Shown in pieces: positions 1-9,703 of a stretch of DNA of 64,000 nt (position 1 is its first letter; each line of letters begins with the position of its first letter). The position numbers and the translations under genes are program-made. This DNA is from REEB481 sp964586595 (GTDB lineage Bacteria; Bacteroidota; Bacteroidia; NS11-12g; UBA955): assembly GCA_964586595.1 (NCBI GenBank), contig CAZPHB010000004.1, positions 62,001 to 126,000 of the forward strand, read 5' to 3'. A model generated the notes under the pieces. The model saw only the letters and a list, made by a program, of their open reading frames with translations, did no database searches and was not told the DNA's origin.

Positions 1-285
1 ACATTATTAGACAGCCCTGCACAGGTGTTTCTTTCCGATGGTTCGCAAGGGCTGAAAAAACACGCGCCTTACCAACGGATTCTGGTTACGGCCGGCGCAC
101 CCGCCATTCCGAAGCCGCTGGTGGATCAGCTGGACGATGGCGGCATCATGGTGATTCCTGTTGGCAAGGATCGGAATGATCAGAAGATGGTGCGCCTCAC
201 GAAGAAAGGGAGCAGCTACAGCACCGAAATCCTTGGCGATTTCCGCTTTGTACCCCTTACAGGAAAACTTGGCTGGACGGATTAA
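1..285 (+). CDS. pcm: Protein-L-isoaspartate O-methyltransferase, C-terminal part
   Basis: The gene enters from the left edge, so the SAM-binding N-terminus is missing; the reading frame is open from base 1. The visible ~94 residues match the C-terminal third of the PCMT family: the block APYQRILVTAGAPAIPKPLV, then QLDDGGIMVIPVG, a Gln-containing strand, and the closing FVPLTGKLGW motif. In this family the enzyme methylates isoaspartyl residues in aged proteins so they can revert to aspartate. The only start-like codon in view (GTG at 25) lies inside the conserved fold, so it is not the true start. Confidence 0.9.
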   Translation, partial: TLLDSPAQVFLSDGSQGLKKHAPYQRILVTAGAPAIPKPLVDQLDDGGIMVIPVGKDRNDQKMVRLTKKGSSYSTEILGDFRFVPLTGKLGWTD

Positions 286-341
286 GCCATGAAACGCGAA
301 AAGCTGAAGCTGAAGCTGAAGCCCCGGTTCCCGAATTTACT

Positions 342-1004
342 TTAGTAAGAATTTCGAACGAGCGCCAAGTCCCACGAATCCACTTTGGCAAATGCTTCAA
401 TGTCAAAATACGCAGTGGTATTGACCACGTGGGCTGATACCAAACCCTGATCATCCAATATTTCGGTGAAATTTGTGATGCGGGTTTCTTGCAACAGAAA
501 TCCATCTTTGTCGTAGAAATTCAGGACGTACACATTCCGGTCCTGTAACCGATACCTATTGGTGGAATCAGCTTCAACAGTCAGTTTGTAACGCACATAA
601 TCCACATCATATTTGGTCTCTAACCTGGCCCGGAGCTTAAATGCAAGGGTATTTTCTTCCCAAACCTTCAGGCGGGAATATTTAGCTGCCAATGCCCGAT
701 CATGCCGCTGTTCCAGCAAGTACGAGGTAATGAAATAAACCCCTGAGCCAAGGATCAACACCAATACCAACACAGCGCCAACATCCAGGGTCTTCTGGAT
801 GAATCGACTTCCGGCTGCTGCAGCCGTAAACCCAAACCTGAACCGGATGTAAAAATGACTCACGAAAAACAGCGGAATCAGCAAGAACATCAACAAGATT
901 TGTTCATCGCCCGAAGCCTCTGAGAAGGCAAAAATCAATCCGAGGAGGCAGGCTATAATCAGAAGGCCTCCGATTAAACCTGATATTTTAGTGAATTTAT
1001 TCAT
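342..1004 (-). CDS. Hypothetical membrane protein
   Basis: A 220-residue protein I cannot assign to a family. The N-terminal half has about three hydrophobic segments (residues ~8-28, ~35-55, ~75-95), and the C-terminal ~120 residues form a soluble, charged, beta-rich domain with many Asp, Tyr and Arg. This suggests a membrane-anchored protein whose soluble domain sits on one side of the inner membrane. The ATG at 1004 is followed by MNKFTK and then a hydrophobic run, a sensible start. Its neighbour at 1076-1660 has the same orientation with a 71-base gap. Confidence 0.65.
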   Translation of the reverse strand: MNKFTKISGLIGGLLIIACLLGLIFAFSEASGDEQILLMFLLIPLFFVSHFYIRFRFGFTAAAAGSRFIQKTLDVGAVLVLVLILGSGVYFITSYLLEQRHDRALAAKYSRLKVWEENTLAFKLRARLETKYDVDYVRYKLTVEADSTNRYRLQDRNVYVLNFYDKDGFLLQETRITNFTEILDDQGLVSAHVVNTTAYFDIEAFAKVDSWDLALVRNSY

Positions 1005-1075
1005 CTTGTGTTCACCTCAATCAATGATGCAAACCGACAATTTTTTTAAGCAGCAAGCAGCCATCGCACGTTGCA

Positions 1076-1660
1076 TTAAATCGCATTTCTCATTTCCTGT
1101 TCAAGGTCAATAAAAGTCTGACGCCATTTGCCGACTTCATTTCTGGCCTGTTCCAATTGCAGCACCACTTCATCCAAATTGCTGTCCACCAGGGCTTCCA
1201 AAGCATTGACTTCCTGCAACATCTCAGCAACCGATTTCGCTGCATTGGCTTCACCTCCCAGGTAATCGTGCATTTTCATGATTAACACATTCTGATTACC
1301 GTATATCAGCGCATTCGTAAATTGAAAAAGCCCCTTGCGGTCCAGATTCAGGGTAGCCTCACGCAGACGTTCGCACAACTGAAACTGCCTGAACTTCTGT
1401 TCCCACTCCCCGGTGTTTCCGAGCATATAGATCAGCGCTTTCGCCTTTTGTTTATCACCGTATTTTAATTCCGACAAAGCGGTGGTCATTTGTTGTTTTA
1501 GGATGCTGAGTGCTTCATCAATCAGTTCTGCAGTATCCGCAAGGGCCTCCCGCATTTCCTTTCTTTTGCTTTCGGAAATTTGTACAGCATCCTTCAAACC
1601 GGAATATAGCCCCTGGAGTATGTTGAACAACTCAGAGAATCCTTCAATTTTAATGTTCAT
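1076..1660 (-). CDS. Hypothetical helical protein
   Basis: A 194-residue protein with no signal peptide or membrane segment. It is almost entirely predicted helix, rich in Leu, Glu, Lys and Gln, with heptad-like runs near residues 15-60 and 150-190. No catalytic motif can be seen. It probably acts in the cytoplasm as a helical-bundle or coiled-coil protein, perhaps binding a partner, but no function can be given. It lies upstream of the membrane protein at 342-1004 on the same strand and could share its transcript. Confidence 0.6.
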   Translation of the reverse strand: MNIKIEGFSELFNILQGLYSGLKDAVQISESKRKEMREALADTAELIDEALSILKQQMTTALSELKYGDKQKAKALIYMLGNTGEWEQKFRQFQLCERLREATLNLDRKGLFQFTNALIYGNQNVLIMKMHDYLGGEANAAKSVAEMLQEVNALEALVDSNLDEVVLQLEQARNEVGKWRQTFIDLEQEMRNAI

Positions 1661-1740
1661 AGGTCACTTACCTAAGTCAAACTTAAGCACCATTTACGAT
1701 AATCCCTTGAAAAACGTGCATTTGTTTATTCGGCATAACC

Positions 1741-3249
1741 TCATCTAAAACGGTATATAATCTGAACCCCATTCATGTTTCGGAAGCTGTCTGTTGGCAT
1801 CAGGATATAACCCTCCATACCCTTTATCCCTTGATTTTCGCTGGTCAGAGCAGCCCTGTTCAACAAATAACGGCTGTAATCTGCATACCACACTGAACGG
1901 AAAGGCTGTGTCAAGATTGAATCAATCGCCTTCAGCGCCGATTCAGAACTTCTCCCTTTTGAAACGGCCCATTCCGGCGAATCCAGAATGCGATTGGAGT
2001 TCTGCAGGCCAAAATGATAATAATACAGGTTGCGCATCATGACCGGTTCTTCGCTGACCAAATGAACATCGGGAGGCCCAGCTGCGAGCTTACACAGCAG
2101 TTGTTCATGACCGTAAAAATCGCGGATATGCCAGGGCAGCAAACCATGAATCAGGTTCCAGAACAACATGGCCCAGCCTGCGAACCATAGCGACCGGGGC
2201 TTCACCATTGTGCAGGCGGATGCTCCCAAAACCAGCAACAAAGGAAGCATCACCATAAACTCGGCATTCCCTTCGGAATAAAAAGCGAACAACAAATGCA
2301 GCACAAATGCAGGCAGCAGGAACCAGCGCCACAGCATGCCGGCCTCGGGCTTTTGCATGCTGCGCAGCAGCTGCACACCCGCAAAGAGCAACAGGGCAGC
2401 AGATGCGCTGCTTGCAGCGATGGACCATATACCGTCGTGCTTCCACGACCAAAACATGTATCCGTGAAGCTGCAAGAAACTGCGCAGAAAACTTACCGGA
2501 GTCATGTACACGTTGCGGAAACTCAGGGATGTCTGCACACCACCTTCATATACGTCGTGGAAGATGAAGCGCCACAAAGGTTCCCCTTCCATCCATGCCG
2601 CCAATTGATACACAACGCCAGTTGGCAACATTGCCAAAAGGATCATCAGCGCGGGCATGCGTCCTGCACTTTTATACGCGTAACCCACAAAAGCCAGCCA
2701 CCAAAACACATAACTCTGGTGAAACAACATCGACAGTGAGAGCATACACGCAGCCAAAATCCACTTCCACGAATGATTGCCCTGGCTGATCCACAATGCC
2801 AGCAATCCAAAAAACAAAGGCAGCATGTAGGTTTCGTTCTCTGTGGCAAAACGCATCAGCCCGAAAGAAGAACCGATACATACCAAAGAGGCGCGCGAAT
2901 ATTCCGGCCGGATTTTTTGCATCAGGGCGCCACACAGCAACAGGATGCCGCCGGCCACCAAGCTGTTTCCGGCCTGCATGAGCCACAACATATCCAGGTC
3001 GTGGAGGAAGAAAAACGATTTCAGCAACAGGGCCCAAAAAACATGATACAACAGGTGATGGGGTGCAAAATGCAGCGGTTCCCAGCGTTGGGTGGCGGCA
3101 TAGCCCACGGCATCGGAAGACGGGTTTGCATTGGGCAGCAATAAATACAGCAAGGTGAATCCTGCCGCCAGCCACATCCAATGTAAGGTTCCCCTGGCCA
3201 TGCGCCGAAAATAGGACAAAAAGCACGCAACGGTGCAGCCTTGCGTCAT
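1741..3249 (-). CDS. Multi-TM membrane protein, possible GT-C-type glycosyltransferase
   Basis: About 500 residues with roughly ten or more hydrophobic segments and a final ~110-residue soluble domain. After the first membrane segment comes an acidic loop (PSSDAVGYA) and then HFAPHHLLYH, an arrangement seen in GT-C glycosyltransferases that use lipid-linked sugar donors; the assignment is inference. The open frame extends to 3273, but that would overlap the divergent cca start at 3261, so the ATG at 3249 is preferred; the ATG at 3201 is also possible. The multi-TM protein at 13143-14507 has a similar general plan. Confidence 0.65.
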   Translation of the reverse strand: MTQGCTVACFLSYFRRMARGTLHWMWLAAGFTLLYLLLPNANPSSDAVGYAATQRWEPLHFAPHHLLYHVFWALLLKSFFFLHDLDMLWLMQAGNSLVAGGILLLCGALMQKIRPEYSRASLVCIGSSFGLMRFATENETYMLPLFFGLLALWISQGNHSWKWILAACMLSLSMLFHQSYVFWWLAFVGYAYKSAGRMPALMILLAMLPTGVVYQLAAWMEGEPLWRFIFHDVYEGGVQTSLSFRNVYMTPVSFLRSFLQLHGYMFWSWKHDGIWSIAASSASAALLLFAGVQLLRSMQKPEAGMLWRWFLLPAFVLHLLFAFYSEGNAEFMVMLPLLLVLGASACTMVKPRSLWFAGWAMLFWNLIHGLLPWHIRDFYGHEQLLCKLAAGPPDVHLVSEEPVMMRNLYYYHFGLQNSNRILDSPEWAVSKGRSSESALKAIDSILTQPFRSVWYADYSRYLLNRAALTSENQGIKGMEGYILMPTDSFRNMNGVQIIYRFR

Positions 3250-3260
3250 AACTTTGCCGG

Positions 3261-4667
3261 GTGATTCCGTCATTGCAGGAACCCGTTTTCAACCATTTGG
3301 CACAAACAGCTGCTGAATTAAACACCCAAGCCTGGCTGATCGGTGGCTTTGTGCGCGATTTGCTGCTTGGAAAAAAATGTAAAGACCTTGATGTGGTGGT
3401 TTTGGGCGATGGGCCGGCATTTGCGGCTGCTGTTGCCGACAGGCTGCCAGGAGAAAAACACCAGGCACACTTTAAAAATTATGGAACGGCGCAAATAAAA
3501 TGGCAGGGATTTGATCTGGAATTTGTTGGCGCGCGGAAGGAATCTTACCAGGCACACAGCAGAAATCCATCGGTGAGCCCGGGCAGCCTGCTCGACGACC
3601 AGGAACGCCGCGATTTCACCATCAACGCGCTGAGTATTTCACTAAATCCGGATGACTTTGGCACCATGCATGACCCGTTCAACGGCATACAGGACCTACA
3701 GGACCAACTCATCCGCACACCAACAGACCCGGACAAAACCTTTTCCGACGATCCGCTGCGCATGCTGCGCGCCATCCGTTTTGCCACAACCCTGGGATTC
3801 AGTATTGAAGCAGAAACCTATGCCGGCATTTGCCGCAACGCAGACCGGATTTCCATCATTTCTGCCGAGCGCATCAGCGACGAACTCAATAAAATCATGA
3901 TGGCTGCCAAGCCTTCCACCGGCTATAAGCTGCTGTTCGATACCGGCCTGTTGCATCATTTCTTCCCTGAAATGGTGGCACTTCAAGGCGTTGAGGTGAT
4001 TCAGGGGAAAGGCCATAAAGACAACTTCTACCACACCTTACAGGTATTGGACAACCTGAGCGCCTGGACCCAAAATCTGTGGCTGCGCTGGGCAGCGGTT
4101 CTTCACGACATCGCCAAACCTGCAACGAAAAGATTCGACCCAAACGAAGGTTGGACCTTCCATGGGCATGAAGACAAAGGCGCGCGCATGGTCAAAGGCA
4201 TTTTCAGGAAACTGCGATTGCCGCTGGACCACAAAATGAAATACGTTGAAAAACTGGTCGCGCTGCACCTGCGGCCCATTGTTCTTTCCAAAGAAACCGT
4301 TACCGACTCGGCCGTAAGAAGACTCATTGTAGATGCCGGCGACGATATTCAGGATTTATTGCTGCTCAGCCGGGCAGACATCACCAGTAAAAACGAGGCC
4401 AAGGTGCATCGATTCCTGAAGAACCTCGAATTGGTTGCGCAGAAAATAGAAGAAGTTACTGAAAAAGATCGCCTCCGAAACTGGCAGCCACCCATTACCG
4501 GCAACGACATCATGCAACATTTTCACATTGAAGACATGCGGCAGATTGGCATGTTGAAACTTGAAATCAGGGAAGCAATCCTGGAAGGAACCGTGCCCAA
4601 TGAGTTCGCCGCTGCGCATGCCTTCATGATTCAACGCGGCCTGGAACTTGGGATGAAACCCGCATAA
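3261..4667 (+). CDS. cca: CCA tRNA nucleotidyltransferase with HD domain
   Basis: A 468-residue class II nucleotidyltransferase that adds or repairs the 3' CCA of tRNAs. The N-terminus carries the GGFVRDLLLG helix and the metal-binding pair DLDVVV (residues ~43-48); next come RRDFTINAL and the nucleotide-selecting DPLRMLRAIRFA motif. A C-terminal HD phosphohydrolase domain is marked by HDIAKP and HGHEDKGA, as in the Bacteroidota forms. The start is GTG at 3261, nearly back to back with the divergent membrane protein. The diacylglycerol-kinase gene follows after one base, so the two are probably co-transcribed. Confidence 0.93.
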   Translation: MIPSLQEPVFNHLAQTAAELNTQAWLIGGFVRDLLLGKKCKDLDVVVLGDGPAFAAAVADRLPGEKHQAHFKNYGTAQIKWQGFDLEFVGARKESYQAHSRNPSVSPGSLLDDQERRDFTINALSISLNPDDFGTMHDPFNGIQDLQDQLIRTPTDPDKTFSDDPLRMLRAIRFATTLGFSIEAETYAGICRNADRISIISAERISDELNKIMMAAKPSTGYKLLFDTGLLHHFFPEMVALQGVEVIQGKGHKDNFYHTLQVLDNLSAWTQNLWLRWAAVLHDIAKPATKRFDPNEGWTFHGHEDKGARMVKGIFRKLRLPLDHKMKYVEKLVALHLRPIVLSKETVTDSAVRRLIVDAGDDIQDLLLLSRADITSKNEAKVHRFLKNLELVAQKIEEVTEKDRLRNWQPPITGNDIMQHFHIEDMRQIGMLKLEIREAILEGTVPNEFAAAHAFMIQRGLELGMKPA

Positions 4668-4668
4668 G

Positions 4669-5031
4669 ATGAAAGATTCACCGCAACCCATGAACAAGGC
4701 GTTTGCAGCAGCTTTCAAAGGCATTGGCTTTGCCCTGCGCCACGAGCGGAACATGCGCATCCACCTATTGGCCACCCTGGTTGTTTATGCCTGCGGAATG
4801 CTGTTGCACATTCAACGGGAAGATTATTTATGGCTCACCATGGGTATTGCACTTGTGTGGATTACCGAACTCTGCAACACGGCTATTGAGCAACTCACAA
4901 ATTTGGCACATCCCGATTGGCATCCCTTGGCAGGAAGGGTTAAAGACCTTGCGGCAGGTGCGGTGCTCATCGCCAGCATTGCCGGTGTAATCATCGCTAC
5001 GCTGGTATTTTACCCATACCTAACTTTTTAA
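4669..5031 (+). CDS. dgkA: Diacylglycerol/undecaprenol kinase family protein
   Basis: A 120-residue integral membrane kinase of the DgkA family, which phosphorylates diacylglycerol or, in many bacteria, undecaprenol, recycling the lipid carrier for cell-wall and polysaccharide synthesis. Visible family features are the N-terminal amphipathic stretch GIGFALRHERNMRIH, hydrophobic segments at ~35-50, ~57-75 and ~97-118, the catalytic-region motif ELCNTAIEQLTNL, and the closing VKDLAAGAVLIAS. Length is normal. It begins one base after the cca stop. Which lipid is the substrate cannot be decided here. Confidence 0.9.
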   Translation: MKDSPQPMNKAFAAAFKGIGFALRHERNMRIHLLATLVVYACGMLLHIQREDYLWLTMGIALVWITELCNTAIEQLTNLAHPDWHPLAGRVKDLAAGAVLIASIAGVIIATLVFYPYLTF

Positions 5032-5039
5032 ATTTACCC

Positions 5040-5071
5040 TTTCAAAAGAAAATCCAACTGATTTACATTTG
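5040..5071 (+). promoter_or_regulatory. Putative Bacteroidota-type promoter for the arginine decarboxylase gene
   Basis: A TACATTTG box at 5064-5071 fits the TAnnTTTG -7 element. A weak TTTC stands in the -33 position at 5040-5043, 20 bases upstream. The ATG follows 33 bases downstream at 5105. The -33 box is imperfect, so this is a moderate call. Confidence 0.4.
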
Positions 5072-5104
5072 CCCCTACAAAAGCAAAGTAACTCAAACGG
5101 ATTC

Positions 5105-6505
5105 ATGAAAAACAAATATTTCGACCTCATCAACCAAACCTTTTTCTTCCCACAGGAGGAATTTAACCTTGATGAGGACAAAGAATTGCTCTTCCACAAC
5201 ATCAACCTGATGGACCTGGTGGAGCAATACGGAACTCCATTGAAGTTTACGTACCTGCCCAAGATATCAGAGAACATACACAAAGCCAGAACCTGGTTCA
5301 ATGTGGCCATTGCCAAGGCCGACTACAAAGGCAAATACTATTATTGTTACTGTACCAAAAGCAACCATTTCCATTATGTGCTGGAGGAAGCACTGAAAAA
5401 CGACATCCATATTGAAACGAGCAGCGCCTTCGACATCAACATCGTTGAAATGCTGCACGAACAAGGCTTTCTGAGCAAAGACAAGTACGTGGTATGCAAT
5501 GGATTTAAACGGGAAAACTACATTGAGAACATTGCCGGACTGATCAACAACGGCTGGAGCAACTGCATTCCGGTGATAGACAATTACCGCGAAATCGAAA
5601 TGCTTGAATCACATGTGAATGTGCCTTTCACCTGCGGAATACGCATTGCTGCCGAAGAAGAACCAAAGTTCGAATTCTATACCAGCCGGCTGGGCATTGG
5701 ATACCGGGGCATTTTACCTTTTTACCGTCAACACATCAAGGGAAAGGCAAATGTTCAATTGAAAATGCTGCACTTCTTCATCAATACCGGCATCATTGAT
5801 TCTGCTTATTACTGGAATGAGTTGCACAAGTGTCTGAAGGTTTATTGTGAGCTGAAGAAGGAATGCCCGGAACTGAACACCCTGAACATTGGGGGTGGCT
5901 TTCCCATCAAGAACTCGCTGAACTACGAATACGATTACGAGTACATTGCTACCGAAATCGTTTCCCAAATCAAACAGGTTTGTGGCGAAAACGGAGTTCC
6001 GGAGCCGGACATCTTCACAGAATTCGGTTCGTTTACTGTTGGAGAAGCAGGTGGTGCCATCTTCCAGGTTTTGTATCAAAAGCGGCAAAACGACCGCGAG
6101 CGCTGGAACATGATTGACAGCAGTTTCATGACTACCCTGCCCGATGCCTGGGCCATCAACAAGAAATTCATCATGCTGCCCATCAATCGCTGGGACGACG
6201 AATACGAGCGAGTATTGCTTGGTGGCATCACCTGCGACAGCGACGACTATTACAATTCAGAGCAACACGTAAACGCCATCTACCTGCCGCGCTTCCGCGA
6301 AGATGACCCCCTGTTTATTGGCTTCTTCCACACGGGCGCATACCAGGAAAGTATTGGCGGCTACGGCGGTATTCAGCACTGTTTGACTCCGGCACCAAAG
6401 CATGTCATTATTGACCGTGATCAGGAAACCGGCGAAATCCGCACGCGCTTGTTCAGCAAAGAACAGAGCTACAAGAGCATGCTGAAAACCCTGGGCTACA
6501 TGTAA
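5105..6505 (+). CDS. speA: Arginine decarboxylase, PLP-dependent fold type III
   Basis: A 466-residue decarboxylase of the alanine-racemase-like fold. It makes agmatine from arginine, the first step of a polyamine pathway. The pyridoxal-phosphate lysine lies in YCYCTKSNHFHYV, the phosphate-binding glycines in LNIGGGFP, and the second-subunit cysteine motif in LGGITCDSDD, followed by FFHTGAYQ. This length and the MKNKYFDLINQTFFFPQEEF start fit the Bacteroidota arginine decarboxylase group rather than the ~630-residue E. coli SpeA. The frame extends upstream to 5069, but the ATG at 5105 matches the family N-terminus. Confidence 0.87.
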   Translation: MKNKYFDLINQTFFFPQEEFNLDEDKELLFHNINLMDLVEQYGTPLKFTYLPKISENIHKARTWFNVAIAKADYKGKYYYCYCTKSNHFHYVLEEALKNDIHIETSSAFDINIVEMLHEQGFLSKDKYVVCNGFKRENYIENIAGLINNGWSNCIPVIDNYREIEMLESHVNVPFTCGIRIAAEEEPKFEFYTSRLGIGYRGILPFYRQHIKGKANVQLKMLHFFINTGIIDSAYYWNELHKCLKVYCELKKECPELNTLNIGGGFPIKNSLNYEYDYEYIATEIVSQIKQVCGENGVPEPDIFTEFGSFTVGEAGGAIFQVLYQKRQNDRERWNMIDSSFMTTLPDAWAINKKFIMLPINRWDDEYERVLLGGITCDSDDYYNSEQHVNAIYLPRFREDDPLFIGFFHTGAYQESIGGYGGIQHCLTPAPKHVIIDRDQETGEIRTRLFSKEQSYKSMLKTLGYM

Positions 6506-6532
6506 TCTGTGGCTTCGGCTAAATGAAGCGGC

Positions 6533-7597
6533 TCATGCCGCCGGACTTTCTTTTGAAGCAGGAGGTAACATCCTGGAAGCAACAACGCTGCCACCCAAAA
6601 CCAACAGGATAAACAACAAACTCCATACATGGTTGAAGCCTATGCCGTGCAACCAATGTTCGAAGAACATTTTCGTTCCGATGAAGATCAGGATGATGGC
6701 CAATCCATACTTGAGGTAATGGAACATGTGCATGATTCCCGACAACAGGAAGAACAATGAACGAAGCCCCATGATGGCGAACACGTTCGAGAAGAACACG
6801 ATGTACGGATCTTTGGTCACGCCGAAAATTGCCGGTACGCTGTCTACAGCGAAAATCAGATCGGAAAACTCCACCACCAGCAATACCAGGAACAAAGGCG
6901 TTACAAAGAGGCGGCCCCTTTTGCGTATCACGAAATGATAATGCACAAAACGGGGAAACACATTGAAGATCTTGCTTCCAATCCGCACCACGGGATGGGC
7001 CTTGGTGTCTATTTTTTCTTCTTTATCGCCTGAGAAAAACAGCGTCAGTCCTGAATATACCAGGAAGCCTCCAAACAGGTACAGGGTCCAGGCGAAATTG
7101 TTGATCAGGGCCGCTCCCGCGAAAATGAAAACGAAACGGAACACGATGGCACCAAGCACACCCCACAGCAAAATGCGTTTGTAGTATTTCTCCGGAACAT
7201 TGAAGCTCGAAAAGATGAGCAGAATAACGAACAGGTTATCGGCACTCAGCGAGTACTCAATGAAATATCCGGTGAGGTATTGAACGGTGATTAGGGAGCG
7301 AAAAGCCTGAAAAGCTTCTTCCACCGACCCCGTCAAAGAGAACTGCTGCTGGTAGTCTATCTGATAAGACTTTAGCTCCTGAACCGTTGAATAACCGTGA
7401 ATCCACTCACCTTTGGTGTACAACAACCCGGCAAACAACAAGGAACAACTTACCCAAATGGCCGTCCACCTCAGTGATTCAGTAAACCCAACAGGCTTAT
7501 CTGTTTTACCTCCGATAATGCCCAAATCAATAATGAGCACAGCCAAAACAAAAGTAAGGAACCCGATAAAGAACCAGGTTTGCGTATCCAATGACAT
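6533..7597 (-). CDS. TerC/Alx family integral membrane protein
   Basis: A 354-residue protein with about nine membrane segments. It carries the TerC family hallmarks: the first acidic motif EYSLSADNLFVILLIF, and the second motif FSDLIFAVDSVPAIFGVTKD followed by FSNVFAIMGLRSLFF. Members are linked to manganese or other metal export and to tellurite resistance in some bacteria; the substrate here is unknown. It is convergent with the arginine decarboxylase gene. I saw no yybP-ykoY-like riboswitch in the short upstream region. Confidence 0.9.
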   Translation of the reverse strand: MSLDTQTWFFIGFLTFVLAVLIIDLGIIGGKTDKPVGFTESLRWTAIWVSCSLLFAGLLYTKGEWIHGYSTVQELKSYQIDYQQQFSLTGSVEEAFQAFRSLITVQYLTGYFIEYSLSADNLFVILLIFSSFNVPEKYYKRILLWGVLGAIVFRFVFIFAGAALINNFAWTLYLFGGFLVYSGLTLFFSGDKEEKIDTKAHPVVRIGSKIFNVFPRFVHYHFVIRKRGRLFVTPLFLVLLVVEFSDLIFAVDSVPAIFGVTKDPYIVFFSNVFAIMGLRSLFFLLSGIMHMFHYLKYGLAIILIFIGTKMFFEHWLHGIGFNHVWSLLFILLVLGGSVVASRMLPPASKESPAA

Positions 7598-7643
7598 GAA
7601 GGTGCGAATTTAGCCTTTGCCCTGTGAACTGCGTTCATTGCGC

Positions 7644-8780
7644 CTATTTCAGCAACAAATCTGTCGCCTCCTGTGCTACCTTAGCCGAAAGTGCAACCCC
7701 CATGCCCGACATACGCGCACAAACCACCACACCGGGTTCAGGCGCGCATACAATCGGGCTGCGTTCGCTTCCCATGGCCATGGTTCCAGCCCAGGAATAT
7801 TCTACCTTCCATGTTTGGCCGGGCAATACCACCGACTGGGTGAACCTGAGCAATTCATCCCAAACCGCACCACCGTGATTGAGGGAATACGTTTCTTCGG
7901 CGGCAAAATCGACATTCCTGAATCCGCCTATGAGCAAACGATTTCCTTCCACAGGGCGGAAATAGGTGTAGCCACGGTCGTAGAAAAAGGCTTCGTTTGG
8001 GAAAGGTTGCTTGAGCGGCGTGGTGACCAGCACCTGGCCTCGGGCCGGCACAATGGACAGCTCCGGAAAAAATTGCGGGGTAAACGCATTTGTACAATAC
8101 ATGATTTGGCATGCCTGAACCTCGTGCCTTCCGGCACAAATGCGCAGTCGTCCGGAGGTACCCTGATGTTTTACAGCCTCAAAGCCGCCGTAAATTTCAA
8201 TTCCCTGTGCCATGGCAAGGCTTCTGAGCCGTTGCAATAATTGATCTGTTTCCAGAATACCTTCACAAACATTATGTAATGAATCCGGAAGTATGTTCAT
8301 GCCTAGGCCTGCGGCAGGAGCGGATCGAAAGGTTTCCGGGGTTCCGGTAACCGATGCCAGTTTTTGGTTCAGCTCAGGAACCCAGGCAAGCGCCTCCTTG
8401 CACAGATGTGCTTCTGAAGGAAGAAATACCTCCCTGCTTCCGCAAAGATTCAATCCGATGTGCGCGTCGCCGCAGCGGTCGCGCAAAGCCTGAAATCCTT
8501 CATAGCGCCTAACAGCCAGGCTGAGCGCGGCATCCATACCTATTTCTCGGGCATCTTCCTGCAATTCGGTGACACTGCCAAAACAGGCAAAACCTGCATT
8601 TCGGCTGCTGGCACCCAATGCCAGAGGGTCTCGGTCTAAGATGACCACACGGTAATTCGGTTTGCGTTCTTTAATGTTCAGTGCAGCGCACAAGCCTACA
8701 ATGCCTGTACCAACAATGGCCACATCCACTTCCTGCCAATAACGGCGTTCCCACCAGGAAATGCCGGCTGCTGTACTCAT
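7644..8780 (-). CDS. FAD-dependent oxidoreductase (DAO family)
   Basis: A 378-residue flavoprotein with an N-terminal Rossmann motif VDVAIVGTGIVGLCAALN and, about 27 residues on, an acidic strand end (VILDRDP), typical of D-amino-acid-oxidase-like enzymes that oxidise amino acids or secondary amines. The C-terminal region has the family closing pattern SWAGTMAMGSERSPIVC. The frame runs open to 8990, but the extension is low-complexity and lies inside the next gene; the ATG at 8780 sits just before the FAD motif and overlaps the upstream stop by four bases. Coupled to the TraB-like gene. Substrate unknown. Confidence 0.85.
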   Translation of the reverse strand: MSTAAGISWWERRYWQEVDVAIVGTGIVGLCAALNIKERKPNYRVVILDRDPLALGASSRNAGFACFGSVTELQEDAREIGMDAALSLAVRRYEGFQALRDRCGDAHIGLNLCGSREVFLPSEAHLCKEALAWVPELNQKLASVTGTPETFRSAPAAGLGMNILPDSLHNVCEGILETDQLLQRLRSLAMAQGIEIYGGFEAVKHQGTSGRLRICAGRHEVQACQIMYCTNAFTPQFFPELSIVPARGQVLVTTPLKQPFPNEAFFYDRGYTYFRPVEGNRLLIGGFRNVDFAAEETYSLNHGGAVWDELLRFTQSVVLPGQTWKVEYSWAGTMAMGSERSPIVCAPEPGVVVCARMSGMGVALSAKVAQEATDLLLK

Positions 8781-9661
8781 AGAATCTGAGTCACCTGAAA
8801 TCCTTTCGACTTCAGCCCTGCCACCAAACCATCGGGACCTGCAAGGTGCGCCGCACCTACGGCGATAAACTGCGATTTGCGCTCCATCAATCCGGGCAGC
8901 ATTTCCAGCCACTTGCTGTTGCGTTTCTTCAGCAAGCGATTCATGTCCAGCCCTTCGGGCGAATCCGCTCCTGTGGAAACTGCATTCCACAAGGAGTCGA
9001 GGTTGCCGGAATAATAAGCCCTGGTCATGGTCTGAAATGCACTGCGTACCGAATCTGACTTCAGGACCATGTCGCTGAGTTCTTTAGCCTGTTCCTCTTC
9101 CGACTTGTCCAGAAACAACAGCCTATATTGCTCATCAAATGTTTCCAGTGAAGCAACTTCTTTTTGCTCGCTGTCGGCCTGATCCTCCAACCACTTATCA
9201 AGCGGCTTACCTTCATATTTACCGAGCATGGTATCCCACTGCCTGGCGTAGGCGGAAATAAGCATGGTTGCGACCAACATGGGTTTCATTTGATCCAGCT
9301 GTTGCAGCCGAATCCCGTAAAACTCCTTCAGCGCATCACTGATCAGGCCATACGCATTGGTGTCCAGCATGGCCGAAATGCTGTTGTCTTTCATGGTAAG
9401 CAATGCTGCCATGCTGTATGGATCTACGGTAGAAAGGCGCACTTCATTAACCAGTCCTTTACAAGAGGACAAGGCTTCATTTACCTCCGGGAAAACCTCG
9501 AGGTAGCGGTTTCCCATTACATGGTAGGTACCAAACAGGTACGAAGGTTCCTTCAGCGACTTTCCCTGAATTTTAAAAAAAAAGGCTTTTTGCGCCTGCA
9601 CCGGCTGGAAGGTCCAGAACATTGTGCAGCACATCACGAAGTATCCAACCAAGCGTTTCAT
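8777..9661 (-). CDS. TraB/GumN family protein, secreted
   Basis: A 294-residue protein with a signal peptide (residues ~1-23, ending near VQAQ). It has the family's two paired motifs: an early FGTYHVMG followed by a conserved glutamate in CKGLVNEV, and a late IAVGAAHLAGPDGL. TraB/GumN (Tiki-like) proteins are predicted metalloproteases; the GTYH and GAAHL histidines are the likely metal ligands. It is translationally coupled (4-base overlap) to the FAD oxidoreductase downstream. Probably periplasmic; substrate unknown. Confidence 0.87.
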   Translation of the reverse strand: MKRLVGYFVMCCTMFWTFQPVQAQKAFFFKIQGKSLKEPSYLFGTYHVMGNRYLEVFPEVNEALSSCKGLVNEVRLSTVDPYSMAALLTMKDNSISAMLDTNAYGLISDALKEFYGIRLQQLDQMKPMLVATMLISAYARQWDTMLGKYEGKPLDKWLEDQADSEQKEVASLETFDEQYRLLFLDKSEEEQAKELSDMVLKSDSVRSAFQTMTRAYYSGNLDSLWNAVSTGADSPEGLDMNRLLKKRNSKWLEMLPGLMERKSQFIAVGAAHLAGPDGLVAGLKSKGFQVTQIL

Positions 9662-9703
9662 ATTGTGAGATAACGTAGGAAAAATAAAAAAACGTGCCCG
9701 CTG

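Noticed and set aside
2296..3144. Several plus-strand ORFs inside the membrane-protein gene
   Set aside because: They are rich in Gln, His and Arg, as expected for the opposite strand of a hydrophobic coding sequence.
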